The notes under the pieces are model-generated. The model was not told where the DNA came from. It saw only the letters and a list, made by a program, of their open reading frames with translations, and did no database searches. The translations under genes and the position numbers were made by a program. DNA of 64,000 nt from Nitrospira sp. KM1 (lineage in GTDB: Bacteria > Nitrospirota > Nitrospiria > Nitrospirales > Nitrospiraceae): positions 1,550,001-1,614,000 of the forward strand of contig NZ_AP022671.1 in the NCBI RefSeq assembly GCF_011405515.1, given 5' to 3'. Positions 35,701 to 46,655 of the stretch are shown here, piece after piece. Each line of letters opens with the position of its first letter. The first letter of the stretch is position 1.

Positions 35701-35933
35701 GGGGTCGTGGCGAGTTGCTGCGCCTCGTTCATTCCCCGGGTAATATGCATTTCAATGCGGCGTGCCGCCTCGACAGCCACTTCCTTGAAATTCGTTCCGG
35801 TGGTTTCCCGCAGAGCGCGTCGTTCTTCGACGTATGTGAGGGCTAAAAGAAGTGTTAATGGGAGGAGGCCGACCATCACGATCGCCGTGATGATCTTACG
35901 CTGGAGACTGTGGGAACGGCTCCAGAATGTCAT
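32754..35933 (-). CDS. Membrane sensor histidine kinase (dCache-HAMP-3xPAS-HisKA-HATPase)
   Basis: This 1059-residue protein has a first membrane helix (IITAIVMVGLLPLTLLLALT), a periplasmic double-Cache-type sensor of about 280 residues, and a second helix (VAKVLLYGLAVLAVLWSTGL). A HAMP linker (RRIARPIRLLHDGVQEIG) comes next, then three PAS domains. The kinase core follows: H-box GVAHEINNPLAG, N-box NLILNAVQAMK, G1 DTGSGIAP and G2 GTGLGLSVS. All catalytic residues look intact. It is coupled by an ATGA overlap to the regulator gene. The periplasmic sensor suggests a small-molecule ligand or redox signal outside the membrane; the ligand is unknown. Confidence 0.92.
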   Translation of the reverse strand: MTFWSRSHSLQRKIITAIVMVGLLPLTLLLALTYVEERRALRETTGTNFKEVAVEAARRIEMHITRGMNEAQQLATTPFLRTAVTEANRAYEGKDPRSIQDTIKDWQQRWKQRDKRSEFPLFINRIVTNYLIRWHDIRKSDYVGILITDNQGALVVSSIPQVEYFYGKSSWWQAVVRGGTHQPYVSDISFDPSFGTHVVVVAAPIVGDTPNAVIGAVAILLRRDTLFHSIAEVAIGSTGHAMLFTSDGTPVICPILAPEEHSVKPPLIETLAALKSGWAVTDDDSHGSKDALIGFAPVRFTERLAPGSIGGKHWITVVRQDPHETFAPLAELVAKVLLYGLAVLAVLWSTGLIVARRIARPIRLLHDGVQEIGSGRLDRRFELKTGDEIEGLADAFNEMAANLQRSFSQLEQRMVEVRRLEEKYRDLIEHSPEMIYQLDRSGRFVHVNKTGLDKLGYQLDDMLKMKLWELVPRGQVSRVLKYLERLVAQGQNTTETVFLAKDGRSIDVEIHATALFDQERGGLVHTRAFVRDVTERHRLEQEVQQYTSKLEEAVSERTQQLVASQARYKALFDLVADSVFMVDPQGQIVAVNKREEQALGYAETSVVGQSLFDVVVATHRHALHAWLDDIRTGQRQVPTQEITVFNAKGQETPVEMDLIRVGGTTQLLVMVQLRDITDRKKWERQLHAYREQLEVKVKERTREIEETKQYLENLLENANDVIYTLDIDQRFTYVNSKVETWGYRKDDLLGRPYLSLLSRRHRGRRLKNTLDIGAKQVYEVEVVTRTGDTRTVMVSVSPLQGMDGEILGVLGIARDMTETKNLEQQIRSSEKLASVGKLAAGVAHEINNPLAGILNCLYNLRKGTLSATRQEEYWTSMEDGVRRVQKIVRQLLDFSQQHEPEFNLTDINEVIDRVLVLTTHLFAPNRIGLVTVPGHALPSLLVDRHMIEQVLMNLILNAVQAMKTGGTLTIRTAVEEGVCRIEVTDTGSGIAPAVLPRIFDPFFTTKGEGEGTGLGLSVSLGIVERHGGKILVASELGRGTTFTLCLPVSRERSLAERLS

Positions 35934-35996
35934 GAACGCGCCCTACGGGAGATCGTGCGCCAATCCCCTCTCAAGCTCGGAACAATGCCCGTGCCG

Positions 35997-36914
35997 CTAG
36001 TTCCGTTTCAGCAACCGCCCCCGGCCACCGGCCCATATCAATAATAATGGACTCGCGACAAAAATGGACGAATAGGTCCCGACAATCACTCCCCATAAAA
36101 GAGCCAGTGAAAAATCGTGAAGCACTTCACCACCCGCCGCGGCCAGAGGAACGAGGACGATCACGACGGTCAGACTGGTGACGATCGTCCGACTCAATAC
36201 CTGATTGATGGCGGTGTTGATCATCGCCTCCTCAGTTTCCCTGCGTCTGGTCCGCAGATTTTCCCGTATACGATCGAACACCACGACCGTGTCGGTCAGT
36301 GAGTACCCTGCCAACGTCAACAACGCGGTGATGACCAGCAAGGTGATTTCCTTGTCTAAGAGATAAAAGGCTCCGAGCACCGCCAAGACGTCGTGAAAGG
36401 TCGCCAGCGCCGCAGCAATTCCGAACCTGAATTCAAAGCGCGCGGCAATATAGAGAATGATCCCCCCGAACGACACCAGGATCGCGATCAACGCATCGCT
36501 CTGCAGTTTTCTGCCGATCGTGGGACCGATTTCGGTGCTCGATTCGATGACGAACCGATTGCCGGGAAATTCCTGATTAAAAATCGAGACGACCTTTTCC
36601 GCCGTTTTTTCTTCGATCGTCGTCGACGCCTTCACCCGGATCAACAGCTTGTTGTCTTGACCGAACTCCTGCAACTCGGCGTCTGTCACCCCATGGTGTT
36701 CCAAGGCTTTGCGCGCATCATCAATCTTGATCGGCTGTTCAAATTTCAGCTGCACGGCGGTTCCGCCGGCAAAGTCGATCCCGAGATTGGCGGCTCCTCT
36801 GGCTATCTGCACCAAGGCAACAAGGCCCAACAGGGCCATCACACCGGAAAAGAGGAAGGCGTACGCGCGCTTCCCCATGAAGTCGAAATTCGTCTTTCCC
36901 AAGATCTCTAACAT
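35997..36914 (-). CDS. secF: Protein translocase subunit SecF
   Basis: This 305-residue membrane protein has six helices. Family motifs include GIDFAGGTAVQLKFEQPIKI in the first periplasmic region, SLTDTVVVFDRIREN and the C-terminal FSLALLWGVIVGTYSSIFVA. SecF works with SecD to use proton motive force in pulling exported proteins across the inner membrane. A GGAGGAGTG site precedes the start. It follows secD by 72 bases, in the order yajC-secD-secF. Confidence 0.95.
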   Translation of the reverse strand: MLEILGKTNFDFMGKRAYAFLFSGVMALLGLVALVQIARGAANLGIDFAGGTAVQLKFEQPIKIDDARKALEHHGVTDAELQEFGQDNKLLIRVKASTTIEEKTAEKVVSIFNQEFPGNRFVIESSTEIGPTIGRKLQSDALIAILVSFGGIILYIAARFEFRFGIAAALATFHDVLAVLGAFYLLDKEITLLVITALLTLAGYSLTDTVVVFDRIRENLRTRRRETEEAMINTAINQVLSRTIVTSLTVVIVLVPLAAAGGEVLHDFSLALLWGVIVGTYSSIFVASPLLLIWAGGRGRLLKRN

Positions 36915-36986
36915 GAATGCACTCCTCCGCTGACAACCGGGATGCGTTGGATCGAACGCGTCTCCTGTCGCGATTACCAGACTTAC

Positions 36987-38630
36987 TCAGATACTCAGCC
37001 GCTCCACTTTATGACGCTGATTGATGATGTCAAAAATCACTTTGGTTCCCACAAGCGCTGTGAACAGATTAATGGCAATACCGAGGCACAGTGTGACGGC
37101 AAAGCCTTTGATCGGGCCGGTCCCGAAGAGAAACAAGGCTACCCCGGTGATCAATGTCGTGACGTGCGAATCGATGATGGTCAAGAGCGCCTTGTCATAT
37201 CCAGCATCGATCGCCATTCGCACCGCTTTGCCCGACCGCAGCTCCTCCCGGATCCGTTCAAAGATCAGCACGTTCGAATCCACGCCCATGCCAATCGTGA
37301 GGACAATGCCCGCAATGCCAGGCAACGTGAGCGTAGCAGTCAATGCCGACAACGCGCCCATCAGGCAGATCAAATTCAGCACCAAGGCAAAATCGGCCAC
37401 GACACCGGACAGGCGATAGTAGACAACCATGAAGATCACCACCATGGCGCCGGCGACGAGTGTCGCTTTGATTCCCTTGTCGATGGAATCCTGCCCCAAG
37501 GAGGGACCGACCGTCAGATCCTGAATAATCCGTAATGGCGCAGGCAAGGCGCCAGCCCTTAGCACGATCGCCAGATCGTTCGCCTCCTGCGTGGTGAAGG
37601 TCCCGGTAATTTGTGCGCGTCCACCGGTGATCCGCTCCTGGATGACCGGAGCCGAATAAATTGTGTTGTCGAGCACGACCGCCATCCGCTTCTTCACATG
37701 TTCTGCAGTAATGCGTTCGAACTCTCGGCCTCCGTTGGCATCGAAGGTAATGGAGACGTAGGGGTCGTTGAATTGACCGATGGAGACCCGGGCATCGCTC
37801 AGCACATCACCCGTGAGCATCACCCGCTTCTTCACGAGAAATGGAATCCGATACTCCCGTCCCGTATCCTTCTCAACGGCCCGCTCGAACAGAATTTGGT
37901 CGCCTTCGGGCAACTTGCCTTCCATCTGTTTCAGAACTTCGGCCTCGCGGTCCTTGGGCACTCTCGCTGGAAGATCCAGCCTGACCTGGCTGTCCTCGTC
38001 CAGCATCTTGAACTCGAGCAGCGCCGTTTCCTTGATCAGATCCTTGGCGCGTTTCGGCTCTTTCACCCCTGGCAATTGCACGACGATCTGCTTCAACCCT
38101 TGTCGCTGGACCACCGGCTCCGCCACACCAAACTGGTCGATGCGATTCCGAATCGTCTCGAGCGCCTGGTTGACGGCTGAATCCTTGATCCGCTTCACCT
38201 CCGTATCCCGGAGCTCCCAGACGAGCTGATTCGCGGATGCCGAAGACTCCTTCTCCACATAGTTGGGATACTCGTCGAGCAGTTTTTGAATCTGACTCTT
38301 CAGTTCGGCGTTTTGAAATTGAATGGTCATCTGTTCCCGCCCCGTACGCTTGACGGATTCAACGGGCAGTTTCTTGTCGACCAGCAGGTCCTGCAACGAA
38401 TTTACCGTTCGATCGATCGCGATTTCCACGGCGCGGTCTTCATCGACTTCCATCACCAGGTGAATCCCGCCCTGGAGATCGAGTCCCAACGTGATGCCTT
38501 TATTCGGCAGCATCGACTTTGCCCAACCCGGTAAGGCTTGATACAGCGGCTGATACGACGGCAGAAAAAATACGATCGACAATGCCAGCACCGCCACCAA
38601 CAATGTCAGGCGCCCACCTACCTTTTTCAT
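36987..38630 (-). CDS. secD: Protein translocase subunit SecD
   Basis: This 547-residue protein has an N-terminal helix, GLDLQGGIHLVMEVDEDRAV, a large periplasmic P1 domain, and five C-terminal helices with GMGVDSNVLIFERIREELRS and GPIKGFAVTLCLGIAINLFT. Length and motifs are normal for SecD. It partners SecF and YajC, both adjacent. High secretion demand of the many exported cytochromes nearby fits, although this cluster is housekeeping. Confidence 0.96.
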   Translation of the reverse strand: MKKVGGRLTLLVAVLALSIVFFLPSYQPLYQALPGWAKSMLPNKGITLGLDLQGGIHLVMEVDEDRAVEIAIDRTVNSLQDLLVDKKLPVESVKRTGREQMTIQFQNAELKSQIQKLLDEYPNYVEKESSASANQLVWELRDTEVKRIKDSAVNQALETIRNRIDQFGVAEPVVQRQGLKQIVVQLPGVKEPKRAKDLIKETALLEFKMLDEDSQVRLDLPARVPKDREAEVLKQMEGKLPEGDQILFERAVEKDTGREYRIPFLVKKRVMLTGDVLSDARVSIGQFNDPYVSITFDANGGREFERITAEHVKKRMAVVLDNTIYSAPVIQERITGGRAQITGTFTTQEANDLAIVLRAGALPAPLRIIQDLTVGPSLGQDSIDKGIKATLVAGAMVVIFMVVYYRLSGVVADFALVLNLICLMGALSALTATLTLPGIAGIVLTIGMGVDSNVLIFERIREELRSGKAVRMAIDAGYDKALLTIIDSHVTTLITGVALFLFGTGPIKGFAVTLCLGIAINLFTALVGTKVIFDIINQRHKVERLSI

Positions 38631-38660
38631 ATGTCTTCAGACCCCTTCATCGCTCCCGCC

Positions 38661-38993
38661 CTATGTATCCTTGTCATCCTCATCGCCGCGCAAGCGTGAG
38701 ATAAACTCCCGCTGCATCTTGATCTTCGTGTTATCGGCGATTTGAAGCGTCACGGTCTCTTTTCCCAGGTTCGTGACGGTGCCCCAAATCCCTGAAGCCG
38801 TGATGACCTTGTCCCCCTTTTTCAACGATTCCAGCATCGCTTTCTGCTGCTTCTGTTTCTTCTGCTGGGGTAGGATCAGCAGGAAGTAGAAGATGACGAA
38901 GATCAGCACGAACGGCACAAGTGACAGGATCGTGCTCGAACCCGCGCCTCCACCATTCGTCCCCTGCGCCCACGCAACTGATTGCATTACCAT
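38661..38993 (-). CDS. yajC: Preprotein translocase accessory subunit YajC
   Basis: This 110-residue protein has one membrane helix (FVLIFVIFYFLLILPQQKKQ) followed by a small cytoplasmic beta domain (SLKKGDKVITASGIWGTVTN) as in all YajC proteins. It binds SecDF. An AAAGGGC site precedes the start. It lies 15 bases after tgt, giving the order tgt-yajC-secD-secF common in bacteria. Confidence 0.95.
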   Translation of the reverse strand: MVMQSVAWAQGTNGGGAGSSTILSLVPFVLIFVIFYFLLILPQQKKQKQQKAMLESLKKGDKVITASGIWGTVTNLGKETVTLQIADNTKIKMQREFISRLRGDEDDKDT

Positions 38994-39008
38994 GGAACAG
39001 CCCTTTCG

Positions 39009-41959
<2,951 letters not shown>

Positions 41960-42058
41960 AAATATCCCCTAAGTCCTTAGTGCTGAAGGAAAATTAGCTC
42001 GCCACTCTAACACACGGGTTGTGGAGAGACAAGGCGGCAGCCATTGAATTTCGAGGGT

Positions 42059-43042
42059 TTATACCAGTGCCAAGCAAACCTCGGAGAGTTGCTCATGGGA
42101 TCCTGGGAAACACTCCTTCCCTGCGCAGGGCACTGTGAAGTTCGATGAAGTGCATCGGCAGGCGGCACCACCAGTCACAATAGAGACGTGAGAGCCACGC
42201 GGAGCCCAGCGAGAAGGGTCGGTTGGACCGAACAGGACGACGGTCGGCACGTGCATCAAGGCTGACAAATGCGAAACCCCGGAGTCGTGGCCGATGAATA
42301 CGTTTGCGTAGGTCAGCGTCCCCGCAACAGTTAGAAAGTCTGCGCCCCGAATCACCAACGGTGGGACCGGCATGCGTTGCAACACATTTTCAACCTGCTC
42401 GCCATCCGCCGGGCCCTCAAGAATAAGCAGTACGAAGCCTTGAGACTTGAGCCGCTCCATCAGTTGCGCGAGAACCTGTGAATCGATGCATTTGTGTCGG
42501 CTGCCGCTTCCTGGATGGACCAAGGCAATCCGTTGTTCGACGCCGAGGCCTAGAAGCGTAAGCCACTTCTGCCCTTGCGCCTTCAGATGACGGGGTATCT
42601 GAATCCGCACGCCGGACGGTGAAGGATGAGACACCCTTTGCACCGTTTCCAAATAACGATCGGCTTGATGTCTTGCGTTCAGGTCTGGGGAAAATGGCGA
42701 TTGGACTCGTGTTTCTCGTGCTCCGGCACGCCTCAGAGCCGCAGTAACAGACCCTTCGCCGTCTTTCATCCAGCCTACGGCAAGATCACAATACTTCAAC
42801 CACGCTGCGAGTCGGGTGTGGGCAGGAATAGATCCGCCGAACAATCCCAGGCACGCGGAATCCTCAATTGAAATCCATTCGTGGATGACTTCACATTCAC
42901 GTAGCAATTCACCCACGTCAGGCCTGCCGCAGAGCATGAACCGGTGTCGCGGAAACCTTGAACGGAGTGCACAAATCGCCTCGACGGCCAATAAGGTATC
43001 GCCGATGGCTCCGGGATGAATAACGCAGATCGTACGGCACAT
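42059..43042 (-). CDS. Glycosyltransferase family 9 (heptosyltransferase-like)
   Basis: This 327-residue protein is a GT-B glycosyltransferase of the ADP-heptose:LPS heptosyltransferase family. It starts MCRTICVIHPGAIGDTLLAV and has ALVHPGSGSRHKCIDSQVLA, then FIGHDSGVSHLSALMHVPTV and VVLFGPTDPSRWAPRG at the nucleotide-sugar site. Its likely role is adding a sugar to the lipopolysaccharide core at the cytoplasmic face. The ATG at 43042 follows GGGAG and lies 7 bases past mobA; the frame upstream has no family features. The sugar donor is inferred. Confidence 0.82.
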   Translation of the reverse strand: MCRTICVIHPGAIGDTLLAVEAICALRSRFPRHRFMLCGRPDVGELLRECEVIHEWISIEDSACLGLFGGSIPAHTRLAAWLKYCDLAVGWMKDGEGSVTAALRRAGARETRVQSPFSPDLNARHQADRYLETVQRVSHPSPSGVRIQIPRHLKAQGQKWLTLLGLGVEQRIALVHPGSGSRHKCIDSQVLAQLMERLKSQGFVLLILEGPADGEQVENVLQRMPVPPLVIRGADFLTVAGTLTYANVFIGHDSGVSHLSALMHVPTVVLFGPTDPSRWAPRGSHVSIVTGGAACRCTSSNFTVPCAGKECFPGSHEQLSEVCLALV

Positions 43043-43049
43043 GCGCCAA

Positions 43050-43682
43050 TCACTCCCTGGCGGGACCCCGGCTGGGTTCGATCGTCCTGGCGGACTGCAA
43101 GTCCATGGGCGTATTGACGTTAAGAAACGAGCGCCTGGCATCGTCCATATTGGAGAACTCCTTTGCAGCAATGATACGAACGCGCAGCGAGGAGTCTGAT
43201 ATCAGTCGGTGAATTTTTAAATCCCGTGCCTGCATCATTTTATTCATGGCGGGTAGACACTTTCCACCATACAGCGCGTGCATGGGCTGCAACTCATCGA
43301 AGATTCGAGGCATGACGATATCCATTCCAAATCTTGATTCGACGACATATCGTATTGCGTCAGGATCGAGAAATGGCATATCACATGCCGTCACAAATAC
43401 ATGGGGCGTGGATGCCAGGGACAGGCCGGTAAAGATACCCCCAAGACTTCCGCAGTCCGAAATGAGATCACGGAGAACGAGAACGTCAGCCGGGACAGAA
43501 ACGGTATCCTGAGCCACCACGACACATACTTTCTCGAAGACGGTTTGAAGGACGGTAAGACTGCGTTCAAACAGGGACTTATCTCCGACTGTCACAAAAC
43601 GTTTATCTTCGCCCATGCGCCTGCTCTTTCCTCCTGCGAGCAGGACGCCCGTGACATCATTTATCATCGGCCGTGGAGTCAT
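43050..43682 (-). CDS. mobA: Molybdenum cofactor guanylyltransferase
   Basis: This 210-residue nucleotidyltransferase has the GTP-binding signature VLLAGGKSRRMGEDKRFVTV, then GGIFTGLSLASTPHVFVTAC and DMPFLDPDAI. MobA joins GMP to molybdopterin to make the bis-MGD cofactor needed by nitrite oxidoreductase and other DMSO-reductase enzymes. No ribosome site is seen before the ATG at 43682, which lies 4 bases after the U-tract of a terminator; an ATG at 43667 is the alternative. Its position next to redox genes fits cofactor supply for NXR. Confidence 0.88.
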   Translation of the reverse strand: MTPRPMINDVTGVLLAGGKSRRMGEDKRFVTVGDKSLFERSLTVLQTVFEKVCVVVAQDTVSVPADVLVLRDLISDCGSLGGIFTGLSLASTPHVFVTACDMPFLDPDAIRYVVESRFGMDIVMPRIFDELQPMHALYGGKCLPAMNKMMQARDLKIHRLISDSSLRVRIIAAKEFSNMDDARRSFLNVNTPMDLQSARTIEPSRGPARE

Positions 43683-43685
43683 CAG

Positions 43686-43725
43686 TTAGAAAAAACAAAG
43701 AGGGGGTGAGTTGCCCCACCCCCTC
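43686..43725 (-). terminator. Rho-independent terminator of the bd-like oxidase/cytochrome operon
   Basis: A nine-base stem (GAGGGGGTG, 43700-43708, with CACCCCCTC, 43717-43725) around an eight-base loop is followed leftwards by TTTGTTTTTTCTA. It lies just past the NxrC-like fusion gene and directly before the mobA start. Confidence 0.88.
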
Positions 43726-43758
43726 TCTCTCGGTGCAAAACCTGTCTACCCGTACAAA

Positions 43759-45531
43759 CTAAAGAGTTTTCCCCTTCTTCTTGTTCGCACGGCGCGTCAT
43801 CACCCACCCTTCCAGCAACACGACACCGAACGCGATCACCACTGGATAGATATAGGTTTCTCTGGGAATCGGCGGGTTCAGGAACGTGTAATAGAAAGCC
43901 GACACCGCCATCTTGCGGCCGGCATCCCCGTTATGTCCATCCCAGGCAAAAAACACGGTCGGAATATATTGGCCGACCTCGAAGAAGGTATCCTCGTCGT
44001 AGTCTTGATCCTTCTTATTCCCTAACGGACGTTGGATCATCACATACCAGCGGCCATTCTTCCATTCAGACTTCAGGACCTTGAGATTCTCTTCATAGGT
44101 ATCTCGCTCCTCAAAGTCCTTGTCCCAACCAGTTCCCTTGAACGCGCGAATGGATCCGTCAGCTTCCCATTTCACGATATCAACGGGAAACTGATCGTTA
44201 GTCCCAAAGAGATATCTGGGCTTAATCGGAGCAGGGAGATCCTTCCACTTCACCGGTGTTTCTATGGCAATTGCGTCGTTGTACACGGCGTAATTGTTCT
44301 GGTTCGATGCAATCGAACCCTCTTCACCGGTTTTCGGAGCCTGCTCTTTGACATCGATATTGACCGCAGTCGGGGCCCAAGGCAATTTGCCCTCTGCCAC
44401 GCTCTTGGTTCGATCGTCCCACTCAAGAAGGTAAACGACAGATTTGTCGTTGTAGAGAGACCTGACCCAAATATCATCGATCCGGTTGACAAAGTTGCGC
44501 GGCTTATGGGTGATTTGACCTCCCATCGCCACATAGCGTTTCGGGGCCTTCTGCCAAGCTTCGTTTTCGATATCGGCAGGGATCTCACCTTCTACGGGAT
44601 CAGACGGCACCACAAAGTTAATCTTCGGCTTGTCCGTCAACGGATCGATAGGAAGCGGATTGCCCTCAGGATCACGCTCACACAGCGAATTGACAAAGTT
44701 GGCAATGTCCCACCGCTCGTCGACCGTAGTATTGTCGGCAAACGACGGCATCGGGGTTCCGTTTACCCCAGTCGAAAATGTACGAAAGATATTCTTGACG
44801 TTGTACGGATCTTGTCGGCTTCCTCTGAAATTCCAGCACTTATGCCAATTGGCCGGCTGAATGGAAAAACCCCAGTCATCCTTCAGGTTGAAAGCATTTC
44901 CATCGCCCCGACCTTCAGTTCCATGACACTCGATACATTTCTTTTCGACAATTAACTCTGAACCGCGCTTCTTGCTTTCCTCGTTGGACGCTTTCGGCTT
45001 GAGATCGCCAAGCTGGAGGACAGTCTGTGTTTCTGACTGTTTATCCGTAAACTTTCTGTCCTTCACGAGTTGTGTCGTCACAAATGCCAATACTTGAAGC
45101 CGCTGTTCGTCCGTCAAAATGCCTTCCCAGGACGGCATGGCTGATCCCGGCAAACCATGTGTAACGGTCTCAAAGAGATCGTTCTGCCCTGCAGTAGGTT
45201 TTTTCGCATCGAAGAGCGGCAGTTCACCGCTGGCCGTATGCCGGATCTTGAATGTTCCCTGGTTGAAGTTGCGGGGCCGTGGCCAAAGACGATCGGCACC
45301 AGGGCCATCTCCGGCGCCATCGACTCCATGACACCAGACACATTTCGTAAAATACACGCGCTTTCCCGCCTCAATCATCTCCGCTGCAGGCTCAGGTGCC
45401 AGATCTCCCTTCTTGAATCCCTCAGGGAGACCATCCGCAAAAACGGAGTTCCCCACGCTACCCGAGAGCAGGATGGCTCCGAAGGCGCTTGCGGAAATCA
45501 CTCCTGCCTTCCGACTTAAACTGTTTCTCAT
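43759..45531 (-). CDS. Diheme cytochrome c fused to NxrC-like heme-b domain
   Basis: This 590-residue exported protein has a signal peptide (ISASAFGAILLSGSVGNSVF). It has two cytochrome c domains: CVWCH at 64-68, with Met candidate GSAMPSW, and CIECH at 199-203, with GTPMPSF. A C-terminal region of about 280 residues is related to the NxrC heme-b domain (RYVAMGGQITHKPRNFVNRI, YLFGTNDQFPVDIVKWEADG, WYVMIQRPLG, TVFFAWDGHNGDAGRKMAVS). A C-terminal helix (YPVVIAFGVVLLEGWVMTRR) anchors it. The position of the heme lysine in NxrC reads Gln here. It is the last gene of the bd-like oxidase operon and likely delivers electrons to the oxidase. Confidence 0.8.
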   Translation of the reverse strand: MRNSLSRKAGVISASAFGAILLSGSVGNSVFADGLPEGFKKGDLAPEPAAEMIEAGKRVYFTKCVWCHGVDGAGDGPGADRLWPRPRNFNQGTFKIRHTASGELPLFDAKKPTAGQNDLFETVTHGLPGSAMPSWEGILTDEQRLQVLAFVTTQLVKDRKFTDKQSETQTVLQLGDLKPKASNEESKKRGSELIVEKKCIECHGTEGRGDGNAFNLKDDWGFSIQPANWHKCWNFRGSRQDPYNVKNIFRTFSTGVNGTPMPSFADNTTVDERWDIANFVNSLCERDPEGNPLPIDPLTDKPKINFVVPSDPVEGEIPADIENEAWQKAPKRYVAMGGQITHKPRNFVNRIDDIWVRSLYNDKSVVYLLEWDDRTKSVAEGKLPWAPTAVNIDVKEQAPKTGEEGSIASNQNNYAVYNDAIAIETPVKWKDLPAPIKPRYLFGTNDQFPVDIVKWEADGSIRAFKGTGWDKDFEERDTYEENLKVLKSEWKNGRWYVMIQRPLGNKKDQDYDEDTFFEVGQYIPTVFFAWDGHNGDAGRKMAVSAFYYTFLNPPIPRETYIYPVVIAFGVVLLEGWVMTRRANKKKGKTL

Positions 45532-45579
45532 ATTTACCCTCATCTCATACATCAAGAGTTAGCAACGTATCTTAGGCAA

Positions 45580-46617
45580 TTAATCCCATGTGCGGGGGTA
45601 ATAGCCAGTATGCCAATATTCAAACAAAATGACCTTCCAGATCTCATCGACCGTCAGGTGTTGCTCCCACGGAGGCATAACGGACGCCCATGGGAAGCCC
45701 TCATTGGGCAAACCGATCCCACCTTTTGCCACGCGCCAGAAGATGAATGTTTCTTGAAGCTGGGCGATGGTTCCCGGATCGGTAAAATTGGCTGGAATAG
45801 GATTGAATGCAAAAGCATGCAGACCGCGACCGTTGAGATTGTCGCCGTGACAGAAGTGACAATTCTGGAAGAAAATTTCTCCACCTTCCCGGACATACTT
45901 CAGATAGCCTTGTGCATTCTGGTCCCAAGGATTGGCATTGGGCTTCATCAAGCGTCCCATGCCCTGCTCAACAATGTTGGCATTCGTATATTCCTGATCG
46001 TACTTACCCTCTGGATTAACCCGATAGGGATTCTGTGAAGTCTGAAGGGTGTACGTTTTACCATGCACCTTGGTACTGGCAGGTGGGGCAGGATGCACCG
46101 TTCGCAACTCGATCGGCTCTTCGGATTTCGGCTTCATCGCGTTGTACGAAAACCCTCCAATAAGAATGGGCAGAAGGACAAGATAGGCATAGCGCAGGAG
46201 CTTATTCGTACCACTTTGCGCATCGAGCACGTTCATAATCGGCTGCTTGAACTTCCTCCAATCATCCTCGTTAGCCGACATCCACATGAAGACGGCCACC
46301 AGCGAAACCGTTCCATACATGGCGCGGACGCTGAAGGGAATAGGAGGGTACACGCGGAACTTCAAATAGAGCAGGATGAAGGCCCAAAAGGCGATTGCCT
46401 GCCAAAATCGAGGAATGGGCATACCCATGGCGCTCATCATATAACTCAGCCCCGCAAAACCGGCGACGAATACGGCCAGTTCCGAGAGCATCTGCATCGG
46501 CATGTAGCCTTCGACCAAGCGCACGGTATTGGATGGGACGATATCAAAGATCATCCCGACCAGCAGTAGGAGCCCAATGACTCCTATCAGCGCGCCAACT
46601 GACATCAATGCTTTCAT
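45580..46617 (-). CDS. Membrane protein with C-terminal monoheme cytochrome c domain
   Basis: This 345-residue protein has about five membrane helices in residues 1-160 (ALMSVGALIGVIGLLLLVGM, LSELAVFVAGFAGLSYMMSA, LRYAYLVLLPILIGGFSYNA). A periplasmic domain follows with one heme site CHFCH at 253-257 and a Met candidate in ASVMPPWEQHLTVDEIWK. The layout is that of a membrane-bound electron carrier for the adjacent bd-like oxidase. The family has no firm name. It lies 48 bases before the diheme fusion gene. Confidence 0.8.
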   Translation of the reverse strand: MKALMSVGALIGVIGLLLLVGMIFDIVPSNTVRLVEGYMPMQMLSELAVFVAGFAGLSYMMSAMGMPIPRFWQAIAFWAFILLYLKFRVYPPIPFSVRAMYGTVSLVAVFMWMSANEDDWRKFKQPIMNVLDAQSGTNKLLRYAYLVLLPILIGGFSYNAMKPKSEEPIELRTVHPAPPASTKVHGKTYTLQTSQNPYRVNPEGKYDQEYTNANIVEQGMGRLMKPNANPWDQNAQGYLKYVREGGEIFFQNCHFCHGDNLNGRGLHAFAFNPIPANFTDPGTIAQLQETFIFWRVAKGGIGLPNEGFPWASVMPPWEQHLTVDEIWKVILFEYWHTGYYPRTWD

Positions 46618-46655
46618 GGCTAAACTCCCTTTTGTCTACAGATAGACGACAAAGA

